64,000 nt of DNA from NCBI RefSeq assembly GCF_021922985.1, contig NZ_CP040788.1, positions 2,852,001-2,916,000 on the forward strand. Direction: 5' to 3'. Numbering within the stretch: the first letter of the stretch is position 1; the number at the start of each line of letters is the position of its first letter. This DNA comes from Clavibacter michiganensis subsp. tessellarius. GTDB lineage: Bacteria; Actinomycetota; Actinomycetes; Actinomycetales; Microbacteriaceae. The notes under the pieces were generated by a model. That model ran no database searches. It was not told the origin of the DNA and saw only the letters and a program-made list of their open reading frames with translations. The position numbers and the translations under genes were made by a program. Below, piece after piece: positions 7,513 through 16,532 of the stretch.

Positions 7513-9270
7513 ATGGGTGATCTGTTCGAGGGATACGGCACGCTCGCGGCCGCACGCCGGGCCACAGGCGGTGCGATGCCGTTCGACGAGATGTTCCGGG
7601 ATCCGCCGATCGCCGGGGAGCCCGCCGTCGCGCGGGCGGCCTACCGCGAGATCCACGCGGCGCTCTCCCGCATGACCAAGGAGGAGCTGAAGGACCGCAC
7701 CGACGCGCTCGCCACCAGCTACCTCGCGCAGGGCGTCACCTTCGACTTCGCGGGCGAGGAGCGGCCGTTCCCGCTCGACGCCGTGCCGCGCGTCATCGAG
7801 CAGGCCGAGTGGAGCCGGCTCGAGAAGGGCGTCGCGCAGCGGGTCCGGGCGCTCGAGGCGTTCCTCGCCGACGTGTACGGGCCGCAGCGCGCCATCCGCG
7901 ACGGCGTGATCCCCGCCCGCCTCATCAGCTCGTCCAGCCACTTCCACCGCCAGGCCGCGGGCATCGACCCGGCCAACGGCGTCCGCATCCAGGTGTCCGG
8001 CATCGACCTCGTGCGCGACGAGGCCGGCGAGATGCGGGTGCTCGAGGACAACGTGCGCGTGCCCTCCGGCGTCAGCTACGTCATCTCCAACCGCCGCGTC
8101 ATGGCCCAGACCCTCCCCGAGCTCTTCGTCTCGATGCGCGTCCGACCCGTCGGCGACTACCCGAACAAGCTCCTGCAGGCCCTCCGCGCGAGCGCGCCCG
8201 ACGGCGTCGAGGACCCGAACGTCGTCGTCCTCACGCCCGGCGTCTACAACAGCGCCTACTTCGAGCACACGCTGCTCGCCCGCCTCATGGGCGTCGAGCT
8301 CGTCGAGGGCCGCGACCTGTTCTGCTCCGGCGGCCGCGTCTGGATGCGCACCACGGGCGGCCCCATGCGCGTCGACGTCATCTACCGCCGCGTCGACGAC
8401 GAGTTCCTGGATCCGCTGCAGTTCCGCGCCGACTCCATGCTCGGCTCGCCCGGCCTCATGCTCGCGGCGCGCCTCGGCAACGTCACCATCGCGAACGCGG
8501 TCGGCAACGGCGTCGCCGACGACAAGCTCGTCTACACGTACCTGCCCGACCTCATCCGCTACTACCTGGCCGAGGACGCCATCATCCCGAACGTCGACAC
8601 CTGGCGCCTCGAGGACCCGGAGTCGCTCGAGGAGGTGCTCGACCGGCTGCCCGAGCTCGTCGTGAAGCCCGTCGACGGATCCGGCGGCAAGGGCCTCGTG
8701 GTCGGCCCCGCCGCCTCCGCGGGCGAGCTCGCCGAGCTCCGGGCGCGGCTCCTCAAGGACCCGCGCGGCTGGATCGCGCAGCCGGTCGTGCAGCTCAGCA
8801 CCATCCCCACGCTCGTGGAGGACGGCATGCGCCCGCGGCACGCCGACCTCCGGCCCTTCGCCGTCAACGACGGCCGTGACATCTGGGTGCTGCCCGGCGG
8901 GCTCACGCGCGTGGCGCTCCCCGAGGGCCAGCTCGTGGTCAACAGCAGCCAGGGCGGCGGATCCAAGGACACCTGGGTCGTCGGCGACTCCGGCTTCCCC
9001 ACGGCCACGCGCGAGCGCAGCGTGCAGACGCTCGTCGCCGACCAGGCCGCGGTCACGACGTCGATCCCGATCGTCGACGGCGACAAGGCCCCCGACCAGT
9101 CCCCGCACGACGCCCCGCGCAACCGCGACCAGCACGAGCAGCAGCAGCAGCAGGCGGCCGCCGCGCCGCCCGCCGCATCCGCCGCCGCCGCACGCGCGTC
9201 CACCGCACCCGCCACCACCGCCGCAGGCGCGTCCACCGCACCCGCCACCACCGCCGAGGGGGACCGCTGA
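7513..9270 (+). CDS. Circularly permuted ATP-grasp protein (DUF404/DUF407 type)
   Basis: Member of the circularly permuted ATP-grasp type 2 group that is found next to alpha-E and transglutaminase-like genes and is thought to form amide or peptide bonds. Recognisable parts are the N-terminal FDEMF, the core YGPQRAIRDG, VLEDNVRVPSGVSY, and the ATP-binding VVKPVDGSGGKGL near residue 385. The last 60 or so residues are a low-complexity Gln/Ala/Thr/Pro tail absent from the core family. The ATG lies six bases after TAGTCT (7501-7506), so it is probably leaderless. It heads a three-gene coupled operon. Confidence 0.85.
   Translation: MGDLFEGYGTLAAARRATGGAMPFDEMFRDPPIAGEPAVARAAYREIHAALSRMTKEELKDRTDALATSYLAQGVTFDFAGEERPFPLDAVPRVIEQAEWSRLEKGVAQRVRALEAFLADVYGPQRAIRDGVIPARLISSSSHFHRQAAGIDPANGVRIQVSGIDLVRDEAGEMRVLEDNVRVPSGVSYVISNRRVMAQTLPELFVSMRVRPVGDYPNKLLQALRASAPDGVEDPNVVVLTPGVYNSAYFEHTLLARLMGVELVEGRDLFCSGGRVWMRTTGGPMRVDVIYRRVDDEFLDPLQFRADSMLGSPGLMLAARLGNVTIANAVGNGVADDKLVYTYLPDLIRYYLAEDAIIPNVDTWRLEDPESLEEVLDRLPELVVKPVDGSGGKGLVVGPAASAGELAELRARLLKDPRGWIAQPVVQLSTIPTLVEDGMRPRHADLRPFAVNDGRDIWVLPGGLTRVALPEGQLVVNSSQGGGSKDTWVVGDSGFPTATRERSVQTLVADQAAVTTSIPIVDGDKAPDQSPHDAPRNRDQHEQQQQQAAAAPPAASAAAARASTAPATTAAGASTAPATTAEGDR
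9194..9256 (+). repeat. Perfect 30-base direct repeat, period 33
   Basis: Bases 9194-9223 and 9227-9256 are identical and in frame, encoding two copies of ASTAPATTA in the tail of the ATP-grasp protein. Slippage or unequal recombination probably makes this tail variable in length. Confidence 0.85.
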
Positions 9271-10205
9271 TGCCCATGCTGTCGCGCATCGCCGAGTCGC
9301 TGTTCTGGATCGGCCGCTACATCGAGCGGTCCGACGGCACGGCCCGCATCCTCGACGTGCACCTCCAGCTCCTGCTCGAGGACCCGTGGATCGACGAGGA
9401 CACCGCCTGCCGCTCGCTCCTCAGCGTGATGGGCAGCGACGTCCCTTCCGACGACGTGCTCGGCCGGGACGACGTGCTCGCGCTCCTCGCGGTGGACCGC
9501 ACGCAGCCCGCCTCCATCGCGTACTCGCTCGGCGCCGCCCGGGAGAACGCGCGGCGGGCCCGCGAGATCGTCTCGAGCGAGCTGTGGGAGTGCCTCAACA
9601 CGACGCGCGCCCGGATGCCGCGGAAGATCGCGAACGACCGCGTGCACGAGTTCTTCGGCTGGGTGCGCGAGCGCTCGGCCCTCGCGGTCGGGCTCGTCGA
9701 GTCGGGCACGAGCCGCGACGAGGCCTGGCAGTTCTTCACGCTCGGCCGCTCCATCGAGCGCGCCGACATGACGGCCCGCCTCCTCGCGACGCGCGCGCTC
9801 ACCGAGGCGAGCGGGCCGTCGTGGACCACGATCCTCCGCTCCTGCGGCGCGTACGAGGCGTACCTGCGCACGTACCGCGGCGTGCCGAGCGCGCGCAACG
9901 CGGCCGAGTTCCTGCTGCTCGACCGGCTGTTCCCGCGGTCGATCACGCACTCGATCCGCCGCGCCGAGCAGTGCCTGCACGACATCGAGCCGCGCACCGA
10001 CCGCCTCGGGGTGTCCGACCAGGCGCAGCGGCTGCTCGGGCAGATCCGGAGCGACCTCGAGTACCGGCCGATCGCCGAGATCCTCGAGGACCTCCCGCGC
10101 TTCATGGACGCCGTGCAGGAGGCCACCAGCGCCACCAGCGAGGCCGTCCGCCAGCGCTACTTCCCCACCAACGCGGCACCCAGCTGGGTCGGAGAGAACT
10201 CGTGA
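9270..10205 (+). CDS. Alpha-E domain-containing protein
   Basis: All-helical protein of 311 residues in the alpha-E family, the constant partner of permuted ATP-grasp and transglutaminase-like proteins. The N terminus LSRIAESLFWIGRYIERSD is characteristic of the family. The stop of the ATP-grasp gene overlaps its ATG by one base (TGATG), with GAGGGGG seven bases upstream; ATG 9276 is an alternative start closer to the usual family N terminus. The gene ends in a GTGA overlap with the transglutaminase gene. Confidence 0.85.
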   Translation: MPMLSRIAESLFWIGRYIERSDGTARILDVHLQLLLEDPWIDEDTACRSLLSVMGSDVPSDDVLGRDDVLALLAVDRTQPASIAYSLGAARENARRAREIVSSELWECLNTTRARMPRKIANDRVHEFFGWVRERSALAVGLVESGTSRDEAWQFFTLGRSIERADMTARLLATRALTEASGPSWTTILRSCGAYEAYLRTYRGVPSARNAAEFLLLDRLFPRSITHSIRRAEQCLHDIEPRTDRLGVSDQAQRLLGQIRSDLEYRPIAEILEDLPRFMDAVQEATSATSEAVRQRYFPTNAAPSWVGENS

Positions 10206-11047
10206 ACCGCCTGCGCATCACCCACCGGACCGGCTTCCACTACGAGGGCGAGGTGACCGCGTCGTACAACGAGGCGCGGATGCTGCCCGTGTCGAGCGAG
10301 AACCAGTTCGTCCTGTACTCGAACCTCGACATCCAGCCGAAGCCGGGGCACCACACCTACGTCGACTACTTCGGCACGCGGGTCTCGTCGTTCGAGATCC
10401 TCAGCCCGCACCGGTCGCTCGAGCTCACGGCCACGAGCCTCGTCGAGGTGCGCCCCCGCGCGCACGAGCCGCACCAGCTCGGCTGGGACGACCTCGCGGT
10501 CGAGGTCGAGCGGGCCACCGAGCACGTGGAGCAGGTCGCGCAGACCGCGCGCACCGCGCCGCACGAGGAGGTCGTCGCGCTCGCGGAGGAGATCGCGGGC
10601 GGCGCCGGCACGCCGTGCGAGGCCGCCGCGGAGATCGCCCGCGCGATCGGCGAGCGGGTCGAGTACATGGCGGGCGTGACGAGCGTCCAGTCGACCGCGC
10701 GCGAGGCGTGGGAGCAGGGCCGCGGCGTCTGCCAGGACATCACGCACATCGTCATCGGCGCGCTGCGGCACGTCGGGATCCCGGCGCGCTACGTGAGCGG
10801 CTACCTGCACCCGAAGCCGAACGCGGCCGTCGGCGAGACCGTCACGGGCGAGTCGCACGCGTGGGTCGAGTGGTACTGCGGCGAGTGGCGCGGCTGGGAC
10901 CCGACGAACCTCATCGACATCGGCGACCGGCACGTGCTCGTCGGCCGCGGACGCGACTACCGCGACGTGGCGCCGCTGCGCGGCATCTACGCGGGTCCGT
11001 TCCGGTCGAAGCTGTTCGTGCGGGTGGAGATCACGCGCGAGTCCTGA
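10202..11047 (+). CDS. Transglutaminase-like cysteine protease family protein
   Basis: Protein of 281 residues with an N-terminal bacterial transglutaminase-like beta region (RITHRTGFHYEG) and a C-terminal transglutaminase core. The catalytic triad is visible: Cys in GVCQDITH, His in SHAWVEWY and Asp in GWDPTN. Members of this group are predicted peptidases or amide-forming enzymes. Its GTG overlaps the alpha-E stop by four bases. The ATP-grasp, alpha-E and transglutaminase gene order is a widely conserved trio, supporting a common peptide-modifying role. Confidence 0.87.
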   Translation: MNRLRITHRTGFHYEGEVTASYNEARMLPVSSENQFVLYSNLDIQPKPGHHTYVDYFGTRVSSFEILSPHRSLELTATSLVEVRPRAHEPHQLGWDDLAVEVERATEHVEQVAQTARTAPHEEVVALAEEIAGGAGTPCEAAAEIARAIGERVEYMAGVTSVQSTAREAWEQGRGVCQDITHIVIGALRHVGIPARYVSGYLHPKPNAAVGETVTGESHAWVEWYCGEWRGWDPTNLIDIGDRHVLVGRGRDYRDVAPLRGIYAGPFRSKLFVRVEITRES

Positions 11048-11085
11048 CCCTCGGCGGCCGGGGCGGGCGCCCCTAGTCTGGATCC

Positions 11086-11985
11086 ATGCCCGACGACGAG
11101 CGCTCCACCGGCGGAGCCGACCACCGCACCCTCGTGGACGCGGAGGGCGTGACCCTCCACTACTACGTGTGGGAGGCGGAGCGTCCGCGGGCCGTCGTGC
11201 ACATCGCGCACGGCGTCGGCGAGCACGCGCTGCGCTACGCCCGGCTCGCGCGCGAGCTGAACGCGATGGGCTTCACGGTCGCGGCCGACGACCACCGCGG
11301 GCACGGCGCCACCGGGCTCGGGCACCTCGGCATCGGCGTGCTGGGGCCCCGGCGGCACCGGGCGGCGCTCGACGGGATCCAGCTGGTGAGCGAGCGGCTC
11401 CGGCGCGACCTGCCCGACCTGCCGCTCGTGCTCCTCGGCCACAGCTGGGGCGCGCTCCTCGCGCAGCGCATCGTGGCGCGCGCGTCGCACCTCTACGCGG
11501 GGCTCGTGCTGAGCGGGGCGACGCTCGCGATGCCCGGCGTCGTCAACACGGGCGACCTCAACAAGCGCTGGCGGCACCCGGCGGCGTCGGGCTTCGAGTG
11601 GCTGTCGCGGGATCCGGAGGCGCAGCGGGCGTTCGGCGCCGACGACCGCAACTTCGACGTGAACGCGCTGAAGCCGTACCGGATGCGCGACTCCGTGCAG
11701 ATCATGGGCCGCCCGCCGCGGAAGCTCGCGACCGACCTGCCCGTGCTGATCCAGGGCGGCGAGGAGGACTCGCTCGGCGGCCGCCGCGGCATGCAGCTCC
11801 TCGCCCGCGACTACAGCCGCCGCTCGCGCCTCAGCGACGTGCTGCTCATCGTGTACCCGGGCGCGCGGCACGAGATCTACAACGAGACGAACCGCGACGA
11901 GGTGGTCGCGGACCTGCGCAGCTGGCTGGAATCGCGGGTGGCGCCGGTCGGGGACGCCGCGGACGCCGACGGCGAGAACGCGTGA
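11086..11985 (+). CDS. Alpha/beta hydrolase, monoacylglycerol-lipase-like
   Basis: Hydrolase of 299 residues close to the lysophospholipase/monoacylglycerol lipase group. The oxyanion region is AHGVGEHALRY, the nucleophile elbow is GHSWG, the acid lies in QGGEED and the histidine in GARHEIYNE. It has no signal peptide and is probably cytosolic. The ATG follows TAGTCT by six bases (leaderless). It ends in a GTGA overlap with a GNAT acetyltransferase. Confidence 0.86.
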   Translation: MPDDERSTGGADHRTLVDAEGVTLHYYVWEAERPRAVVHIAHGVGEHALRYARLARELNAMGFTVAADDHRGHGATGLGHLGIGVLGPRRHRAALDGIQLVSERLRRDLPDLPLVLLGHSWGALLAQRIVARASHLYAGLVLSGATLAMPGVVNTGDLNKRWRHPAASGFEWLSRDPEAQRAFGADDRNFDVNALKPYRMRDSVQIMGRPPRKLATDLPVLIQGGEEDSLGGRRGMQLLARDYSRRSRLSDVLLIVYPGARHEIYNETNRDEVVADLRSWLESRVAPVGDAADADGENA

Positions 11986-12476
11986 CCGCGGTCGAGGCGG
12001 CCATCCGCCCGGCCCGCGCCGACGACCTGCCGTTCCTCGAGGACATGCTGCTCGCGTCGATGGACTGGCGCGACGACGGGGCCATGACGCGCGAGCGGAT
12101 GCTCGCCACCCCCGAGCTCGCGCACTACGTGGCCGGCTGGCCGCGCGTGGGCGACGTCGGCGAGGTCGCGGAGCTCGCCGGCCGTCCCGTCGGCGCGGCA
12201 TGGGCGCGCCTCTTCGCCGACGACGACCGCGGCTACGGCTTCGTCGCGACCGACGTCCCCGAGCTCGGGATGGCGCTCGTCCCGTCGGCGCGGGGCCGGG
12301 GCCTCGGGCGGCGGATGCTCGGGGAGCTCGTCGCGGCGGTCCGCGCATCCGGCGCCCCGGCCGTGAGCCTCAGCGTGGAGGACGGCAACGACCGCGCCCG
12401 GGCGCTCTACGCGTCCCTCGGCTTCGTGCCCGCGGGGCGCGAGGGCGGATCGGACGTGCTGCTGCTGCGGTGGTGA
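11982..12476 (+). CDS. GNAT family N-acetyltransferase
   Basis: Acetyltransferase of 164 residues using acetyl-CoA; substrate unknown. The CoA pyrophosphate-binding loop is ARGRGLGRRML and the C-terminal half has the usual VEDGNDRARALYASLGF motif B region. The GTG lies inside the stop of the hydrolase gene (GTGA), so it is translated by coupling. It may act with the hydrolase, but nothing in the sequence shows this. Confidence 0.86.
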   Translation: MTAVEAAIRPARADDLPFLEDMLLASMDWRDDGAMTRERMLATPELAHYVAGWPRVGDVGEVAELAGRPVGAAWARLFADDDRGYGFVATDVPELGMALVPSARGRGLGRRMLGELVAAVRASGAPAVSLSVEDGNDRARALYASLGFVPAGREGGSDVLLLRW

Positions 12477-12477
12477 C

Positions 12478-12517
12478 GACGCGGGCCGCCGGGAGATGGC
12501 TCCCGACGGCCCGCGTC
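12478..12517. terminator. Bidirectional hairpin terminator
   Basis: GACGCGGGCCG (12478-12488) pairs with CGGCCCGCGTC (12507-12517); an inner CGGGAG/CTCCCG extends the stem. It starts two bases after the GNAT stop and faces the convergent Cys-rich secreted protein gene. Confidence 0.7.
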
Positions 12518-12568
12518 GCCGGCGTGCCGCGGCCGACGAGCGGCCGCGCGCGGATCAGCGTCGGATCG

Positions 12569-13375
12569 TCATCCGCAGTAGCTGTCGTACTGGGTGTCGG
12601 GGAACACGACCCACATGCCGTCGTTGCCGCAGCGCGTCCCCAGGATGAACGCGACGAGCCCGGTCATGAACCCGCCGACGAAGGCGCATCCGATGGGTCC
12701 GGCGATGGCGCAGAGGGAGCCCGCGGTCAGCGCGCCGATGGTGGAGACGGCGGTCTTCATCACGATCGCCGAGATGTGGAACTTGATGTGCGGGTGCGAG
12801 ACGGCGTGCCAGAAGGAGCGCCAGCTGTCCGAGGTGACCAGCGGGTTCGCGGCGGGTGCCGAGCCGGGGTGCGCGGGGTCGAGGGTGGCGGTGCCATGCC
12901 CACCCGCGGCCATCGTGAGCCTCCCGGCGGCGTCGGCGCCGAGCTCGATCGTCGCCGGTTCGGCGTCGGGGCGCTCGAGGCGGATCTGCGCGACCTGCGC
13001 CCGGATCTCCGTCACGAGCCGGGCGTGCTCCGCGGGCAGGGCGGCGGCCGGCAGCGAGGCCGCGGATCCCGAGTTGACCTCGGCGGCGTCGGCGAGCTGG
13101 TCGACCGTGATGCGCCCGGATCGGACGTCCTGGTCGACGGTCCCGGCGCGGACGGCTGCGGGGATCGCCGGCGCGATGACGGGGTGCGTGGGCGACGACG
13201 CGAGCGTCGCGGCATCGGCCGGGACGATCCCGGTCGGCACGATCCCCGTCGAGTACACGGAGACGACCGCGACCGCGAGGAGGGTGAGCAGGACGCCACG
13301 ACGGATCGGCCGCGGGCGGTGGTGGGGGGATGACGGGTTCATCCCGGTGGACGGGTGGACGGTGGTGCTGGACAT
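12569..13375 (-). CDS. Secreted or membrane protein with Cys-containing C-terminal tail
   Basis: Unrecognised 268-residue protein. The ATG at 13375 follows GGAGG by five bases; an open frame extends further upstream without support. Residues about 25-50 form a signal-anchor or signal peptide after RRG. The middle is Ala/Asp-rich and polar. The last 60 residues are hydrophobic and glycine-rich with four cysteines, ending DTQYDSYCG. The stretch CAIA plus the DT..SYC ending recurs in the gene at 25242-25667, so the two are probably paralogues. The layout (leader, spacer, compact Cys tail) resembles a precursor whose C terminus is the active part, but no maturation gene is adjacent. Confidence 0.72.
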   Translation of the reverse strand: MSSTTVHPSTGMNPSSPHHRPRPIRRGVLLTLLAVAVVSVYSTGIVPTGIVPADAATLASSPTHPVIAPAIPAAVRAGTVDQDVRSGRITVDQLADAAEVNSGSAASLPAAALPAEHARLVTEIRAQVAQIRLERPDAEPATIELGADAAGRLTMAAGGHGTATLDPAHPGSAPAANPLVTSDSWRSFWHAVSHPHIKFHISAIVMKTAVSTIGALTAGSLCAIAGPIGCAFVGGFMTGLVAFILGTRCGNDGMWVVFPDTQYDSYCG

Positions 13376-13618
13376 CGCTGCCTCCGGATGGGCGGGTGGG
13401 TGGTGGTGGACCCCGCCGGGCAGCGTTATCTCGTCGCGCCGACCGGCGTGGAATCCGGTCGGAAAGATATTCCCGTTTTTCCTCCTAACGCATTTCCATG
13501 TACATAACCGCTGATTTCTTACGCTTTCCCTGCGCATGTGCGGAGGCATTTCCTCGGCACTCGGCGACAGTGCGCGGCGCAGGCATCCGGCGACCGTGTG
13601 CCGCGGGTGCGGAGACGG
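13376..13618. other. AT-rich 5' region
   Basis: Upstream region of the Cys-rich secreted protein gene. Bases about 13450-13540 are clearly less GC-rich than the rest of the window (runs such as TTTTTCC and TTTCTTACG). It probably holds the promoter for the minus-strand gene. I see no gene in it. Confidence 0.5.
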
Positions 13619-13657
13619 CTCCGCCCTCCGCTCCGCGGGGGCGGAGGGAGGGCGGAG
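13619..13657. terminator. Long hairpin terminator after the LPXTG gene
   Basis: An almost perfect stem of 17-18 pairs, CTCCGCCCTCCGCTCCGC closing on GCGGAGGGAGGGCGGAG with a GGGG loop and one register shift. It lies about 50 bases beyond the minus-strand stop of the LPXTG protein gene. Confidence 0.7.
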
Positions 13658-13709
13658 CGGGGGTGGAGCGCGCGGCGTCCGGCCGGAGCGCGTGTCCGGC
13701 CGGACCCGA

Positions 13710-16532
13710 TCAGGCGCGCGTCGGGCGGCCCGTCCGCGCGCGGCGGCGGCGGTGTGCCTCGAGCGCGCCCGCGGATCCGACGACCAGCAGCAGCGCCGCG
13801 AGGGCGAGCGTCGCCGCGGGGGAGGACCCGGTGCGCGGCAGCGAGCCGCGGAGGCCGGCGCTCGCGCTCGTGCCCGCGCCCGTGCCGGAGGTGCCGGCCG
13901 GGCTCGAGCCGTCCGCCGACAGGGCGCCGGGGGAGGCGGAGCCGGCGGTGGCGGCGCCGGAGCCGGATCCGGGAGACGTGCCCGTGCCCGTCCCGGATCC
14001 GCCGCCGGTGCCCGGATCCGACCCCGAGCCGCCCGGGCTCACGGCCACCGCGGCCGTCGTGACCACGGCCGCGGACACGTCCGCGTCGAGGCCGGACGCG
14101 TCGACCAGGTGGAGGCCCGTGACCGTGCGGGACGCGCCCGTGGTCACGTCCTCGGCGAGCACCGCGGATCCGCCGTCGGGCAGCGCGAACCGCGTGCCCG
14201 GGGCGATGTCGCCGGCCGCGAGCGCGGCGCCGGCGATGCTGCCGCCGTCGCTCGAGACGCGCACGGCGCCGCCGTCGACCTGCACCCGCAGGCCCCGGAT
14301 CGCGACGGCCAGGCGGCTGCCCGGGTAGAGCGCGACGTCGTCGAGGGACGCGCTGCCGGATCCGCCGCTCGAGGCGAGGTGGATGCCCGTCGCGCGGATC
14401 TGGCCCGCTGCGCCGTCCCCGGCGCTGGTGCCCGGATCGGTCGCGGTCGCCTCCGAGGCGCTGAGCGCGGCCGGGGCCACGGCGGCCGCGTCATCCGGCC
14501 GCGCCACCGGCGTCGCCGCCACGGCGCTCGGCCCGGTCGCGCGGATCCCGTACGCCGACCAGCCGGTGGGCGCCGTGTCCGGCACGATCGTGACGGGCGT
14601 CGGCGACGGATCCGGCGCGGGCGTGGACCCGCTGCCCGCCGCCACGGTCACGACGCCCAGGCGCACCTCGGGGAAGCGTCCGGTGAGGTCGCGGTAGTGC
14701 AGCGCCGTGAGGGTCACCGTGCCGTCGGACGCGACCGAGCGCTCGCCGAACCGGACCTCGACGCGCGGGGTGCCGTGCTCGTCGACGCCCGTGTACAGGT
14801 CGGTGGTCGTGTCGATCCAGACGCCGTTCACGAACACCGCGTTCCCCGCGTCCGCGAAGGACACCGTCATCGCGCCCGCGGCGGAGACGGCCGCGTGCAG
14901 GCCGGCGACGCGGAGGGCCGGCCAGCGGTAGTCGGCGAGCGGATCCGTCGCGGCGCCCGGCACCTGCCGGAACCCGCCCACGTCGACCGTGGCGGTGCCC
15001 GCGGCGGAGCCCGTGCCGAGGTCGACGGCGACGGCCGACGCGGTGTCGGGATCCGTGCCCGTGCCGGTCACGGCATCCGCCGTCGCGTGCGGCGCGGCCA
15101 CGGTCGCGGCCGGCTGCGGCGCGACGAGCACCGTGCCGTCGGCCGCGGTGACGCCCACGCCGTACGCGCCCGCGACCTGCCCGGCCGCGGGCGGGACGAC
15201 GACCGTGCCGAGGCGCACGTCCGGATGCTGGCCCGTGAGGTCGCGGTAGTGCACGGCGGTGACCGTGACGGTGCCGTCGGCCGCCGTCTCGTGCTCGCCG
15301 AACGCGACGGTGACCCGCGGCGCGCCCTTCTCGTCGACGCCCGTGTAGAGGTCGGTGGTGGTGTCGATCCAGCGTCCGTCGACGAAGACGGCGCTGCCGG
15401 GATCCGTGAACTCCGTCGAGACCTGGCCCGCGGGCGTGACCGTGGCGGTGAGCCCGTAGACGCGGAACGCCGTCCACCGGTACTCGGCGAGCGGGTCGGC
15501 GGGGGCGCCCGGCAGCTGCTCGAAGGAGCCGACGCCGATCGTGGTGGTGCCGTCCGCGCCGGTCTCGACGCGCACCGAGGAGGCGTGCTCGGCGGATCCG
15601 TCCGTCGCGGCGAGCGCGTCGGCGGAGGACCTGCGGTCGAGGCCCTCGACGCGCGGCTGCCCGTCGATCACGCGCGTGCCGTCGGGGGACGTCACGGTGA
15701 CGCCGGTCGCGACGCGGCCGGTGGCGGGAGCGGGCGCCGGATCGGGATCCGGCGCCGGGGTCGGTTCGGGCGCGGGGGCCGGATCCGGGTCGGGCGCCGG
15801 GGTCGGCGCGGGCGTCGGCGATGCCGAGGGCGTCGGGACGGGCACGGCGGCGGCCGCCGCGCAGGTCACGGATCCGGCGCGCACGCGCCAGATCTCCGAG
15901 GCCCCGGCCTCCGCCTCCAGGTCGATGCCGACGGTGGTGGCGGATCCGTCGTCGGCCTTCGCCGTGGATCCGACGATGACGCGGGTCGCGCCGTAGACCG
16001 ACTCGGGCAGGTCGCGCGACCAGCCGGGCGTCGCGTCCGCGTCGGCCGTCACGTCGACGCCGCCGATCGTCAGCCGGTCGAGGTGCACGGCGGGCGTGCC
16101 GCCGGGCGTGCACGACACGGTGAGGCCGGAGAAGACGATGGCCGGCCGGTCGCGGAGCTGCAGCGTGCCGCTCGCGATGCTGCTGGACGCGCCCGTCGGG
16201 CCGGCCGTGGAGCGCAGCCCGGTCGTCTGCGTGGTGTTGAGCTTCATCACGTCGCCGGTGGACGCGATCTCGCGCGTCACCGCCTTCCCCGCCGACCACT
16301 CGGCGAGCGGCGTGGGCGCGGTGAGGGTGTCGCCGTCGATGTCGACGATCTCCACGCCCGAGGCGCGCGCGAGCACGACGTCGGCCGCGTGCGCCGCCAG
16401 GGGCGCGAGCCCGCCGAGCGCGAGGAGCGCCGCGAGGGCGGTGGCGCCGGTCGCGCCGAGGATCCCGACGGATCCGCGCACGCCGAGGCGCCGCGTCGTC
16501 GGGCGCGCGGCCCGGACCGCAGCCCGGCTCAT
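13710..16532 (-). CDS. LPXTG-anchored surface protein with repeated domains
   Basis: Cell-wall-anchored protein of 940 residues. It has a long N-terminal signal peptide (about residues 1-50, ending AAHAA), a first domain to about 195, a Pro/Asp/Ala-rich linker, and two near-duplicate domains sharing IDTTTDLYTGVDE and LHYRDLTG-type endings. A fourth, more divergent copy follows. The C terminus is a Gly/Ser-rich stalk, then LPRTG, a hydrophobic segment and an Arg-rich tail: a standard sortase signal. I do not recognise the repeated domain. The ATG lies inside the stop of the S53 protease gene (ATGA), so the two are co-translated; the protease may process this or another surface protein. Confidence 0.82.
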   Translation of the reverse strand: MSRAAVRAARPTTRRLGVRGSVGILGATGATALAALLALGGLAPLAAHAADVVLARASGVEIVDIDGDTLTAPTPLAEWSAGKAVTREIASTGDVMKLNTTQTTGLRSTAGPTGASSSIASGTLQLRDRPAIVFSGLTVSCTPGGTPAVHLDRLTIGGVDVTADADATPGWSRDLPESVYGATRVIVGSTAKADDGSATTVGIDLEAEAGASEIWRVRAGSVTCAAAAAVPVPTPSASPTPAPTPAPDPDPAPAPEPTPAPDPDPAPAPATGRVATGVTVTSPDGTRVIDGQPRVEGLDRRSSADALAATDGSAEHASSVRVETGADGTTTIGVGSFEQLPGAPADPLAEYRWTAFRVYGLTATVTPAGQVSTEFTDPGSAVFVDGRWIDTTTDLYTGVDEKGAPRVTVAFGEHETAADGTVTVTAVHYRDLTGQHPDVRLGTVVVPPAAGQVAGAYGVGVTAADGTVLVAPQPAATVAAPHATADAVTGTGTDPDTASAVAVDLGTGSAAGTATVDVGGFRQVPGAATDPLADYRWPALRVAGLHAAVSAAGAMTVSFADAGNAVFVNGVWIDTTTDLYTGVDEHGTPRVEVRFGERSVASDGTVTLTALHYRDLTGRFPEVRLGVVTVAAGSGSTPAPDPSPTPVTIVPDTAPTGWSAYGIRATGPSAVAATPVARPDDAAAVAPAALSASEATATDPGTSAGDGAAGQIRATGIHLASSGGSGSASLDDVALYPGSRLAVAIRGLRVQVDGGAVRVSSDGGSIAGAALAAGDIAPGTRFALPDGGSAVLAEDVTTGASRTVTGLHLVDASGLDADVSAAVVTTAAVAVSPGGSGSDPGTGGGSGTGTGTSPGSGSGAATAGSASPGALSADGSSPAGTSGTGAGTSASAGLRGSLPRTGSSPAATLALAALLLVVGSAGALEAHRRRRARTGRPTRA

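Noticed and set aside
12569-13549. Longer start for the Cys-rich secreted protein at 13549
   Set aside because: The extra 58 residues cross the AT-rich promoter region and are not protein-like; ATG 13375 has GGAGG at proper spacing.
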